Assembly (NCBI RefSeq): GCF_000024265.1
Contig: NC_013204.1
Location: 1,414,180-1,478,179, forward strand
Source of the DNA: Eggerthella lenta DSM 2243
GTDB lineage: Bacteria; Actinomycetota; Coriobacteriia; Coriobacteriales; Eggerthellaceae
DNA length: 64,000 nucleotides
Direction: 5' to 3'
Positions 16,349 through 25,139 of this stretch are shown one piece after another. The notes beneath the pieces are model-generated. The model saw only the letters and a program-made list of their open reading frames with translations, had not been told where the DNA came from and ran no database searches. The position numbers and the translations under genes were made by a program. Each line of letters starts with the position of its first letter. Position 1 is the first letter of the stretch.

Positions 16349-17116
16349 ATGATGACGATGATCTCTGAGTTTCCCTTGTTCTTGTTCACGACGCTGGGCG
16401 GGCTGGCGGCCGGTGCGTACGTGGCGGCGGCGATCTTCCCGGACGTTGATCGTAAGCCGAAGCGGCCGTGGCTGTTCCCGCTCGCGTGCCTCGCGCTCTT
16501 GGGCGTCGGGCTGCTGGGCGTGCTCGGGCACCTCGGGCGACCCGAGCGCTTCCTGCTGGCGATGAGCAACCCGTCGTCGATGATCGCCGAAGAGGCGTAC
16601 TGGTCCATCGCGTTCGGGGTGCTGATGCTGGTCGATTTCGTTCTGCTGCTGCGCCGGGGCACCAGCCCGGGCGCGGTGCGCGTCGTGGCCGCCGTGGCAG
16701 CGGTCGGCCTCATGTGCATCATGGGATGGGCGTACTTCACGAGCTACGGCAACCCCGCCTGGGCGACGTGGCAGACGCTGCCGCTGTTCGTACTGGGCGA
16801 TCTGGCGATGGGCGCCGCGCTGTGGGGGTTGATGCGCGAGGGTTCGTATCGCTCGGGCGCGTTCGCCGCGGCCTTTGCCATGCTCGGCGCGCTGGCCGTG
16901 GCATCGATCGCGCTGGCGGCCGCGCACTTCGCAGGTCTCGGCCATAACGCGCTGCCGTTCGCGGCCGCCGTCGTGCTGGCGGTGGCGGGCGTGGCCTTCG
17001 GCCTGCTGGCATGGAAGGGCAAGCTGTCCGGCGCAGCCCCCGCGCTCGCTTTCGCCTGCCTGTTCGCTGGCGTGGCCGCAGCCCGCTACGCTTTCTATGC
17101 CGCGAGCATTTTGTAA
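16349..17116 (+). CDS. DmsC-like membrane anchor subunit
   Basis: 255 residues with about eight transmembrane helices, beginning MMTMISEFPLFLFTTLGGLAAGAYVAAAIF. It carries the DmsC-type sequence LGVLGHLGRPERFLLAMSNPSSMIAEEAYWSIAFG near residues 55-90, where His and the surrounding polar residues sit at the quinol-oxidising face. It anchors the catalytic and ferredoxin subunits and takes electrons from menaquinol. It is the last gene of the operon, 63 bases after the chaperone gene, and is followed by a large hairpin. Confidence 0.87.
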   Translation: MMTMISEFPLFLFTTLGGLAAGAYVAAAIFPDVDRKPKRPWLFPLACLALLGVGLLGVLGHLGRPERFLLAMSNPSSMIAEEAYWSIAFGVLMLVDFVLLLRRGTSPGAVRVVAAVAAVGLMCIMGWAYFTSYGNPAWATWQTLPLFVLGDLAMGAALWGLMREGSYRSGAFAAAFAMLGALAVASIALAAAHFAGLGHNALPFAAAVVLAVAGVAFGLLAWKGKLSGAAPALAFACLFAGVAAARYAFYAASIL

Positions 17117-17125
17117 CGGATCGAA

Positions 17126-17157
17126 CGTCCTCGAAGGGGCAGCCCCCTTTGAGGACG
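17126..17157 (+). terminator. Hairpin after the molybdoenzyme operon
   Basis: CGTCCTC (17126-17132) pairs with GAGGACG (17151-17157), and inside it AAGGGG pairs with CCCCTT. The hairpin starts 9 bases after the anchor gene stop. No U-run follows, so it may stabilise the transcript end rather than terminate by itself. Confidence 0.45.
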
Positions 17158-17258
17158 CGTCAGCCTTTTCGTCGGAAGAAAAGCTAGAAAAGGCCCGAAA
17201 CCCTCATACCGGCTGATGTTTTCGTCAGCTTGCGAAGCGTATGCTTCCCTGTATGAAT

Positions 17259-17388
17259 GCCCTCGGAAGAGCAGCCGAGGGCTGCGCAGAGCCGCGGGAG
17301 CGGACGGGTTCGGGAATCTTCGAAGGCGCGTTCGTGCGCCAAAAGGGGGTGCCCCCTTTATGTTGCCTGCTTATTGCAGGCAACATAA
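17259..17388. repeat. Three hairpins before the surface-protein gene
   Basis: The 311-bp gap 17117-17427 has no gene but three compact palindromes besides the one at 17126: GCCCTCGG/CCGAGGGC (17259-17282), AAAGGGGG-TG-CCCCCTTT (17342-17359) and a perfect 13-bp stem TTATGTTGCCTGC/GCAGGCAACATAA (17358-17388). The last ends 40 bases before the start codon of the surface protein and could be an operator or an mRNA leader structure. Confidence 0.5.
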
Positions 17389-17427
17389 CCCGCTCTCGAG
17401 GCACGATGATGGCGAGAGGGAGACGGC

Positions 17428-20400
17428 ATGGAGAAGGCGTCCATCGGCAGAAGGCTTGCGACGGCGGCGTTGTGCACTTGCTTGGTCGCGATGGGGATCC
17501 CGGCGGCGGCGCTGGCGCAGGGCGACCCCTCGACGGGCGCGGACGCGCCTGCGACGAACGACCCTGCAGAGGGCGTTTCCGCGACGGAAGCGGGCGCGCT
17601 TGCAGCCGACGGGCTCGCGGCGGGCCAGGGGGAGGCTTCTCGATCCGATCCCGTCCTCCTTGCATCGTTCGAGGATCCGGATCCGGCGTCTTACGACGTC
17701 GCGGCGGGCGAGGACCTGCCGAACCTTCCCGGCTCGCTGCTCGCGCGGGACGATGCCGGCGGGCAGGTCGCCGTGGAGGGCGTCTCGTGGGAGTGCGCCG
17801 ACGCCGACCCGGTCGCACCCGGAACCCATGTGTTCGCGGCTGTGCTGCCGGCGGGCTACGAGGTCGCGCCCAGCGCGCGGTTGCCCCAGGTGACCGTGAA
17901 CGTGGCCGCGCCGCAGGCGCCCGCGCCCGAGCTTGTGGCCGCCGCGCCGCGGGGGGGCCTCTTCCGGTGCGCTCGGGAACGGGGCGTCGGGGGTGCTCCA
18001 TGTCACCTTCGACGACGGCGGTAAAATGTCGGACGCCATCGACGAGGCGCTCGAGGGCGAGAACAAGGGCGACGTGATGGACATCGTGATGGCCGGCAAC
18101 GCGACGGAGATAACCGGCGACGACTGGATGGCGCTCAAGTACTGCTTCAAGACCGGAAGCGACTGGTCCAGCCTGTCCGGTTTGGACCTGTCCGGGATGG
18201 GCAGGCTGAAGGAGGTTCGGGGACTCGACGGTGGCAACGATGCGTTCGACAGGCTCACCACCCTGAAGCTCCCGGACAGCCTCGAGACCGTCGGCGCCTA
18301 TACGTTCTTCAACTGCGAGAACCTGGCCCTATCGGAGATTCCCGCGAAGGTGTCCTCCATCGGCGAGCGCGCGTTCTCCGGTTGCAAGAACCTCGAGAGG
18401 GTGTCCTTCCCCTCCGGCCTGAAGTCCGTCGGCAAGAGCGCCTTCGAGGGCTGCTCCAACCTCAAGGAGCTCTTGTTTGGGAGCGACGCTCCGCCGAAGC
18501 TGGGCGCGGACGCCTTCAAGGACGTCGCCGTCGGCGGCACGGTGTACTGCCCGGACGCGGATGCGTACGAGACGAAGTTCGGCGCCGACGGGCCGAGCGG
18601 TTGGACGTACGCGTCCCTCTACGAGCTCCAAGTCGAATTCAACAACGGCACCGCCATGCAGGACGCCATCGACAAAGCGCTCGAGGGCAAGGACAGGGGC
18701 GGCGCGAAGGACATCGTGGTGACCGGCGACGCGACGGCGATAGCCGGCAACGACTGGACGGCGCTCAAGGACTGCTACAAGGATGGCAGCGCTTGGACCA
18801 GCCTGTCCGGTTTGGATCTGCTCAAGATGGACGAGCTGGGCACGGTGTCGGGGGTCGACGGGGGTGGCGCCGCGTTCGGCAGGCTCGCTCACGTGTGGCT
18901 CCCGGATACCATGGGTTCCATCGGCGACTACGCGTTCTCCGGCTGCACCAGCTTGCGCCTCGAATACCTGCCCGAGGGCGTCACGTCCGTCGGTGCCGGC
19001 GCGTTCCAAGGTTGCACTAGCCTGGCCCTCGGTTCGCTGGTCGAGGGCGTCAGATATGTCGGCGAATCCGCGTTCGAGGGCTGCACCAGCCTGGTCTTGG
19101 GCAGGCTCCCCGACAGCATCGAGTTCATCAAAAAGTCCGCGTTCTCCGGCTGCGAGAAACTGGACTTCTCGGAGATTCCCGCGAACGTGCTCGCCATCGA
19201 ACCTAAAGCGTTCTCCGGCTGCAAGAACCTCGAGAGGGTGTCCTTCCCCTCCGGCCTGAAGTTCGTCGGCGAGAGCGCGTTCGAGGGCTGCTCCAACCTC
19301 AAGGAGCTCTCCTTCCGCAGCGAGAACCCGCCGAAGCTCGACGCGGACGCCTTCGAGGGCGTCGCCCAGCTCGGCGCGGTGTACTGCCCGGACGCGACGG
19401 CGTACGAGACGGCGTTCAAGGACAACGGGCCGAGCGGGTGGAGGTACGAGCCCTTCTACACGCTCGAGGTCGTCTTCAACGGCGGCGACGGCAGCGGCAC
19501 CGCCATGCAGGCCGCCATCGACGCCGCGCTGGCCGACGTCGGCAAGGGCAAGATCGGCGCGAAGGACATCGTGGTGACCGGCGCCGCGACGGAGATAACC
19601 AAAAACGACTGGGGCAATCTCAAGCGCTGCTACCAACGCGACAGCGAGTGGGCCAACCTGTCGGGCCTGGACCTGTCCGGCATGGGCGAGCTGACGGCGG
19701 TGGGCGTCGATAATCCGTCCATCCAAGATCCCTATTACAACAGGCTTGTCGACTTGAAACTCCCGAGCGGCCTCGAGACCATCGACGAATACGCGTTCCT
19801 AAACTGCGATAAACTCGTCCTCGACGAGCTTCCGAGCAGCCTCGAGGCCGTCGGCAAAAACGCGTTCGACGGATGCTCGAACCTGGCCCTCGACGAGCTT
19901 CCGAGCGGCCTTACCTCCATCGGGGCCTATGCGTTCAATGACTGCGGGAACCTGGCCCTCGAGGAACTTCCCGCCGGAGTCGAGGACGTTCCCGACTGCG
20001 CGTTCCAGGGCTGCATTAGCCTGGCGCTCGCAAAGCTCCCCGCGAACCTTTCCTCCATCGGGCAAGGGGCGTTCAACGGCTGCAAAAAGCTGGCTATCTC
20101 GGCGCTCCCTGCGAAGGTGTCCTCCGTCGGGTCCTCTGCGTTCTCCAAATGCGAGGGTCTCAAGGCGATGGCCCTCCCGTCCGCCTTGCAGTCCATCTAC
20201 AAGTACGCCTTCGAGGGCTGCACCAGCCTCGCGGAGCTCTCGTTCTACGGCGAGAACCCGCCGACGTTCGGCGCGAGCGCCTTCGAGGACGTCGCCGTCG
20301 GCGGCACGGTGTTCTGCTCGAACGAAGCCGCCTACAGGACCGCGCTGCAGGGAACCAAGCTGCCGGCCGACTGGGCGTTCGACGATCTGCCCGCCTGCAC

Positions 20401-21769
20401 GCTGGAGGTTTCCTTCGCCGACGGCGGCGACATGCGGAAAGCCATCGACGACGCCCTGGCCGCCTCCGGGAAGGAGCGCTACCAGGTGACGGACATCAGG
20501 GTGATCGGCGACGCGAAAGCGATAGCCGGCGGCAACTGGGATGCGCTCAAGGAATGCTACAAGGACGGCGGTGCATGGCCCATCCTGTCGAGCCTCGATC
20601 TGTCCGGCATGGGCGGCTTGAAGGAGGTGTCGGGGACCGACCCCGGCTCCGATACGTTCGGCGAGCTCGTCAGCCTGGCTCTCCCGGACGGCCTCGCGAC
20701 CGTCGGCCCCTCCGCGTTCCAGGGCTGCACCAGCCTGACCCTCGGCAAGCTGCCGGACGGCGTCACCGCCATCGGCCACCACGCGTTCTCCGGCTGCGTC
20801 GGCCTGGCGCTCACGGCGCTTCCCGAGAAGCTCGGTGCCATCGAGTCCGGCGCGTTCCAGGGCTGCTCCAACCTGGCACTCGACAGGCTGCCGGACGGCA
20901 TCATCTCCGTCGGCGAGCGCGCGTTCTCCGACTGCGTCGGCCTCAAGGAGATGTCGTTCCCCTCCGACCTGAAGTCCGTCGGCGCGAGCGCGTTCCAAGG
21001 CTGCTCCAACCTGGCGGCGCTCGAGTTCCGCGGTTCTGCGCCCTCGCTCGGCGCGTCCGTCTTCCTCGGCGTCCCCGCCTTCGGCGAGCTCTATTTCCCG
21101 CAGGGCGAGAACTACGTCCAGGGCGACTTCGGCGGCGACGATCTGAAAGGCTGGGGCTTCTACGGCATGGCCCGACGCACGCTGGTCGATGCGGTCACGG
21201 GCGCGAAGGTGTCCGGCGTGCTGTCGTCCAACGCGGGGCTGCTCGCGCAGAAGGGCGGCCTGCACCAGGCAGGAGCCTGCAAGGCCTGCGATGCGATGCG
21301 CAAGCGCGAGGCCGAGGGCGTGACGCTCGCGGAGCTATGCCTGTCGCTGTCCGGCGGGCGCCTCTGGGGCGGCGTCGACGTCTCGATCCCGGTAGGAGCC
21401 GACAACGACGGGCGGGGGGTCGCCGTGCTGCACTGCGCCGGCGACGTGCTGGAGGAAGCGGCCGCCACGGTGGCCGGCGGCTATGCGACGGGCGCTTTTT
21501 CGGGCCTTTCGCCCTTCGCCGTGGTCGCGTCCAAGCCCGGCCCGACCCCGGTGCCGGGACCCGATCCGGATCCGGTGCCGAAGCCCGACCCGGTTCCGGA
21601 GCCCGACCCGACCCCGGTTCCGAAGCCGGTCCCGACCTCGGGATCGGGCTCGTCCGCCATCGCCGCGACCGGCGACGGTCCGGGGGCGGCCCCGTGGATC
21701 GCGCTGGCGACGGTCGCGGCCCTCGTCGCCGCAGGGGCGGCGGCAAGCCGAAAGCGCGCGCGGCGATAG
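17428..21769 (+). pseudogene. BspA-type leucine-rich-repeat surface protein, frame broken at a G7 run
   Basis: If rejoined this is about 1446 residues. ATG 17428 opens a Sec signal peptide (about residues 1-30, ending AALAQG). The frame is lost at GGGGGGG (17951-17957); dropping one G continues without a gap into the next 1270 residues. These hold four modules of about 260-330 residues, each with a conserved start (F-x-G-x-AM-x-x-AID-x-AL, then DIV-x-TG-x-AT-x-I-x-x-x-DW), a series of LRR_5 units of the form ...IG-x-x-AF-x-GC-x-x-L..., and a C-P-D-A-x-x-Y-x-T cap. The C-terminus has a Pro/Asp spacer, IAATGD, a membrane helix and RKRARR, as in sortase substrates. BspA-like proteins bind host matrix or other bacteria. 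The break may be a sequencing error, phase-off state or real decay. Confidence 0.85.
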
Positions 21770-21831
21770 GCGCCGCGCCGGCGGTGTCTAAACGAGGACG
21801 GGCACTTTAGGCATTCTTCCGAAATGATCCA

Positions 21832-21920
21832 CGATCGGGAATATTCGGTGCTCTAATGCTTGATTATTCCCGATCGGTAATGATATCATTTCAGTCTTAA
21901 CATCGTTACCGATCGGGAAT
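21832..21920. promoter_or_regulatory. Three-copy operator of the HipB-like gene
   Basis: The motif CCGATCGGGAAT and its inverse occur three times: CGATCGGGAAT at 21832-21842, ATTCCCGATCGGTAA at 21866-21880, and TTACCGATCGGGAAT at 21906-21920. The last two are perfect 15-bp inverted copies. The final copy ends 9 bases before the start codon, so occupancy would block transcription and autoregulate the HTH protein. Confidence 0.75.
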
Positions 21921-21929
21921 GTGGTGCCA

Positions 21930-22157
21930 ATGACGCGCGTGTCGAAAACGGAAGACTTGGGGAAGGCCCTTCGCGCTCGGCGCAGAGAGCTGGGGTACTC
22001 CCAAAGCGAGCTCGCAGGTTTTTGCGGCTGCGGCACGCGCTTCATTTCGGACTTGGAGAACGGCAAGGAGAGCATCCAACTCGGAAAGGCCCTCGACGTG
22101 GCGTCCATGATGGGGCTCAACGTGTACGTCGAGCGCAGGGGCGATGCCAGCGACTAG
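21930..22157 (+). CDS. HipB-like Xre-family HTH regulator (orphan antitoxin)
   Basis: 75 residues from ATG 21930 (GTG 21921 is possible). LGKALRARRRELGYSQSELAGFCGCGTRFISDLENGKESIQLGKALDVASMMGLNVYVERR is a complete lambda-repressor-like HTH with the HipB consensus, including the C-terminal strand VYVERR that forms the dimer. In HipBA operons the HipA kinase follows, but here the next gene (22185) is on the other strand, so no HipA is present. The DNA around it is less GC-rich than its neighbours, which fits acquisition or loss of a partner. Confidence 0.82.
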   Translation: MTRVSKTEDLGKALRARRRELGYSQSELAGFCGCGTRFISDLENGKESIQLGKALDVASMMGLNVYVERRGDASD

Positions 22158-22184
22158 AACAGGCGTTTTCGCCGCATGCGCTCC

Positions 22185-22799
22185 TTATGCGTTCAGGATG
22201 CGCGCGGCGCCGTCTTCTACGTAGATGGCCTGCTTGTCGTCGAAGGGGCGAACGTCGAGGATGCCGGCGTATTCCCGAACGATCTGCTCGGCGGCGGGGT
22301 CGAGCTCGCGGTTGCGCTCATGGGGCACCGGGTAGAAGTCGACGAGGCTGAGCCCGGCGAAATCGTGCAGGTCGGGTGCCCGGTCGGGCCGATCCATCGC
22401 GCGCGAGTACGCGATGTCGGGAGCGGCTACGATGGCTCCCGCCGATTCGCCGATGCAGAGCTTGCCTGCGCGCACCGCTTCGCAGAGCAGCTTGTCCGCC
22501 CCAGATTTCCGCAGTTCCTGCAGCAGGTAGAAGGTGTTGCCGCCCACGATGAAAACGAGGTCGTTGCCCTCGAACGCGCGGCGCATGGCCTCGTAGGGCG
22601 CCGTGGAAACGTCGACGGCGTCCACGCGCAGCCCCATGCCGCGTAGCACCCATCGGCTCATGCGGGCGAGGAACCCGAGGCGTTCGACCCGGCTGGCCGT
22701 GGGGATGTACGTGACGGTTTTGCCTTCGAGGTCGGGCTCGATTTCCTTCAAGAGGCCCGTGACGTTCTGGAACATCGACACGAGAAGCAGCCTTTCCAT
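22185..22799 (-). CDS. Peptidase E-like (S51 family) protein
   Basis: 204 residues starting at ATG 22799 after AAAGGA. The nucleophile elbow is CIGESAGAIV near residue 115 (G-x-S-A-G with Ser as nucleophile), and GGNTFYLL near residue 83 is the conserved glycine-rich turn of dipeptidase E and cyanophycinase relatives. Such enzymes are cytosolic and hydrolyse Asp-X dipeptides, but many members of this type-1 glutamine-amidotransferase-like fold have unknown substrates. It is divergent from the DUF362 lipoprotein gene, and the MerR-type promoter lies between them. Confidence 0.8.
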   Translation of the reverse strand: MERLLLVSMFQNVTGLLKEIEPDLEGKTVTYIPTASRVERLGFLARMSRWVLRGMGLRVDAVDVSTAPYEAMRRAFEGNDLVFIVGGNTFYLLQELRKSGADKLLCEAVRAGKLCIGESAGAIVAAPDIAYSRAMDRPDRAPDLHDFAGLSLVDFYPVPHERNRELDPAAEQIVREYAGILDVRPFDDKQAIYVEDGAARILNA

Positions 22800-22817
22800 G
22801 CGAGCCGTCCTTTCCCC

Positions 22818-22848
22818 TTGACTTGAAGCGCGCTCCAACCGGTATGGT
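22818..22848 (+). promoter_or_regulatory. MerR-type promoter for the DUF362 gene
   Basis: -35 TTGACT (22818-22823), 19-bp spacer, -10 TATGGT (22843-22848). The spacer carries CTTGAAG-CGCG-CTCCAAC (22822-22839), a near-perfect copy of the operator found at three other promoters in the window. The start codon is 30 bp downstream. Confidence 0.8.
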
Positions 22849-22878
22849 ACCAGAGAAACGACGGCGAAAGGAGCTGCG

Positions 22879-24291
22879 ATGGAAGAGGCCCGCATGGATC
22901 GGCGCACCTTCGTCATGGGGGCGGCCGCCATCGGCGCGGCGGCGCTAGCGGGCGGGGTGCTGGGCGGATGCTCGGATGGGGAAGAGGCTGGGACGATGAC
23001 GGAACCTGTTCCCGCTGCACCTTCGCCGACGCCCGAACCCGCCCCCGGGCCGCTGCCGTACGATTCCGTCTTCCCGCCGCACGAGCCTTTGGGCCGCGGC
23101 GTGGGAGCCATGCCGGGGCGCGTCGCCTGGGTGCGCGACGCGGCGGCCGTGACTTGGGACGGATCGGGCTACTGGTGGCAGCGCGAGCATTTCAACGAGG
23201 ACGCGGTTCGGCGCATGGTGGACGACGGCGTTGCCGCGGCGGCGGGCGCGGACGATGCGGCGGCCGGATGGCGCGTGCTGTTCGAGGCGCACAACACGCG
23301 CGTCGGGCGCGCGGGCGGCTATCGGGCGGGTCAGCGGATCGCCGTCAAGGCGAACATGAACGGCGCGGGCACGTTCGGCACGGACGAGGACAGCGCCATG
23401 AGCTATACGACGCCGGTTCTTTTGCGTGCGCTGCTGCTGTCGCTCGTGGAGGACGCGGGCACAGCGCCGGGCGACATCGCGGTGTACGATGCGTGCCGCA
23501 TCTTCCCGGCGCATATGATGGAGTTCTGCTCGGAGGGCGCGCTTGCCGGCGTGCGTTTCCGCTGTTACGACGAGGGCGGCCCGAACGACGCCGTGGGCGA
23601 CGAAAGCGCGCCCGTCATCTGGTCGGGCGACGTGGCGGGAGCGGCGAACGTGGTGCCCGCCTGCGTATCGGAGGCCGACTACCTGATCAACCTCGCAAGC
23701 CTCAAGGGGCATAGCTACGGACTCACGCTGTGCGGCAAGAACCACTTCGGATCGCTGGTCAACTCCAACCGCCTGCGCCCGCCCGAGGCCGCCGGCATCC
23801 ACCGCTACGTGTCGGGTCAGACTATGGGCATGTACACCGTGCCCGTCGATTTGCTCGCCAACCGCCTGCTGGGCGGCAAGACCATGCTGTGGATGCTGGA
23901 CGGCCTGGTGACGGCCGTCTCCGAAGGAGCGTCGGTCACGCGCGAGGCGGCGCTGTGGGAGGGCGCGCCCTTCGACGGCGGGTTCGCGGCCAGCATCTTC
24001 CTGTCGCAGGATCCGGTGGCCATCGACTCGGTGGGCGCCGATTTCCTCATCAACCAGCCGGCGGTCACCAGCCGCAACGCCGCGCTCGAGGGCAACCTGG
24101 ACGTGGAGAACTACCTGCATGAAGCCGCGTTGGCATCTGCGCCGCCATCGGGAGCCGCGTACCGCGACGGCGCAGGGAACCCGGTGGAGAGTCTCGGCGT
24201 GCACGAGCACTGGAACAATTCCGTGGAGCGCCTGTACAGCCGCGACCGCGGTGAGTCGGAGGGCATCGAGCTCGTCCGCATCCTGCGTTGA
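22879..24291 (+). CDS. Tat-exported DUF362-domain lipoprotein
   Basis: 470 residues from ATG 22879 after AAAGGAG. The N-terminus has a Tat motif (MDRRTFVMG, residues 6-14) and a lipobox-like GGCS near residue 31, then a Pro-rich linker. The body is a DUF362 domain: QRIAVKANMNGAG near 156, ADYLINLASLKGHSYGLTLCGKNHFGSLVNSN near 275-305, and VAIDSVGADFLI near 380. DUF362 proteins are often fused to ferredoxin domains and linked to redox metabolism; no Fe-S motif is present here and the function is not established. It is probably coregulated with the following flavodoxin through identical operators. Confidence 0.8.
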   Translation: MEEARMDRRTFVMGAAAIGAAALAGGVLGGCSDGEEAGTMTEPVPAAPSPTPEPAPGPLPYDSVFPPHEPLGRGVGAMPGRVAWVRDAAAVTWDGSGYWWQREHFNEDAVRRMVDDGVAAAAGADDAAAGWRVLFEAHNTRVGRAGGYRAGQRIAVKANMNGAGTFGTDEDSAMSYTTPVLLRALLLSLVEDAGTAPGDIAVYDACRIFPAHMMEFCSEGALAGVRFRCYDEGGPNDAVGDESAPVIWSGDVAGAANVVPACVSEADYLINLASLKGHSYGLTLCGKNHFGSLVNSNRLRPPEAAGIHRYVSGQTMGMYTVPVDLLANRLLGGKTMLWMLDGLVTAVSEGASVTREAALWEGAPFDGGFAASIFLSQDPVAIDSVGADFLINQPAVTSRNAALEGNLDVENYLHEAALASAPPSGAAYRDGAGNPVESLGVHEHWNNSVERLYSRDRGESEGIELVRILR

Positions 24292-24313
24292 GGTCGCTGC
24301 ACGCGATCTCCAT

Positions 24314-24344
24314 TTGACTTGGAGCCGACTCCAAGTCGTAGACT
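24314..24344 (+). promoter_or_regulatory. MerR-type promoter for the flavodoxin gene
   Basis: -35 TTGACT (24314-24319), exactly 19 bp, -10 TAGACT (24339-24344). The perfect operator CTTGGAG-CCGA-CTCCAAG occupies 24318-24335. The start codon is at 24374. The separate promoter shows that this gene is not simply read through from the DUF362 gene. Confidence 0.82.
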
Positions 24345-24373
24345 CGAAGGACGGAAACGAGAGGAGAATCAGC

Positions 24374-25048
24374 ATGAGGCAAAACGGATTGGACAGGCGC
24401 ACCTTCGTGATGGGGTCGTTCGGCTTCTGCATGGCGGTGCTCGGCGGCGGCATGCTCGCCGGATGCGTCGCGGCGGAGGAGCAGGTTGCGGAAAACGATG
24501 CGCGCGAACAGGGCGAAAGCGGATCGGCCGAGTCCGTGGCGCCCGAATCGGCGCCTGAGCCCGCAGGTCGCGTCGGGCGGGCGCTCGTGGCGGTGTTCTC
24601 GTACTCGGGCACCACGCTCTCGGTCGCCGAGCGTATCGCGGAGGCGACGGGCGCCGACCTGTTCCGCATCGAGACGACCGACGCGTATCCCGACGACTAC
24701 GACGCTATGATCTCTCAAGTGCAGCGCGAGCAGGACGAGGGCTATCTGCCGCCGATCGCGGCGACGGTGCCGGATTGGGACGCCTACGATGCGGTCTACC
24801 TGGGCCATCCCATCTGGTGGGGACAACTGCCGCACGTGATGCGGGCGTTCCTGTCGCAGCACGACTTGGCGGGCAAGGTTATCGTGCCGTTCTCCACGAG
24901 CAGCTCGAGCGGCAACGCCGAAGCCCTCGACGCCATCCGCGAACTCTGCCCTGCGGCCGACCTGCGCGAAGCTCTCCACCTCACGCGCGGCAGTCTCCCC
25001 GTCGCCCTCGATGAGGTGCAGCCGTGGATCGAGCGGTTGGGGCTGTAG
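24374..25048 (+). CDS. Tat-exported flavodoxin lipoprotein
   Basis: 224 residues from ATG 24374 (GAGGAG upstream). Residues 1-31 carry the Tat motif LDRRTFVMG and a lipobox LAGC, then an acidic linker. From about residue 65 the flavodoxin_4 fold begins: ALVAVFSYSGTTLSVAERIAEATGADLFRIE, where SYSGTT binds the FMN phosphate; VYLGHPIWWGQLPHVMRAFL near 140 and FSTSSSSGN near 175 complete the flavin site. Its location outside the membrane suggests electron transfer to an exported reductase. It shares signal-peptide sequence and promoter type with the DUF362 gene. Confidence 0.85.
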   Translation: MRQNGLDRRTFVMGSFGFCMAVLGGGMLAGCVAAEEQVAENDAREQGESGSAESVAPESAPEPAGRVGRALVAVFSYSGTTLSVAERIAEATGADLFRIETTDAYPDDYDAMISQVQREQDEGYLPPIAATVPDWDAYDAVYLGHPIWWGQLPHVMRAFLSQHDLAGKVIVPFSTSSSSGNAEALDAIRELCPAADLREALHLTRGSLPVALDEVQPWIERLGL

Positions 25049-25054
25049 CCGTCA

Positions 25055-25132
25055 TGCCAAAGCGGGCTCGATAGGCGCACGCTCCTGGCGGGGTCGGCAT
25101 TCAAAGGCGCGCTCGTCCCAATTCCGCTATGA
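25055..25132 (+). pseudogene. Remnant of a third Tat-signal gene
   Basis: Just after the flavodoxin stop, an open stretch reads SGLDRRTLLAGSAF and then ends at TGA 25130-25132. This closely matches the signal-peptide start of the flavodoxin (NGLDRRTFVMGSFGF). No start codon is in frame; an ATG at 25054 is one base out. It looks like the 5' scrap of a duplicated or deleted Tat lipoprotein gene. Confidence 0.45.
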
Positions 25133-25139
25133 ACGCATT

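Noticed and set aside
17951-17957. Programmed ribosomal frameshift at the G7 run
   Set aside because: A +1 shift would be needed and there is no stop codon, rare codon or stimulatory element next to the run. Tract-length variation or sequence error is simpler.
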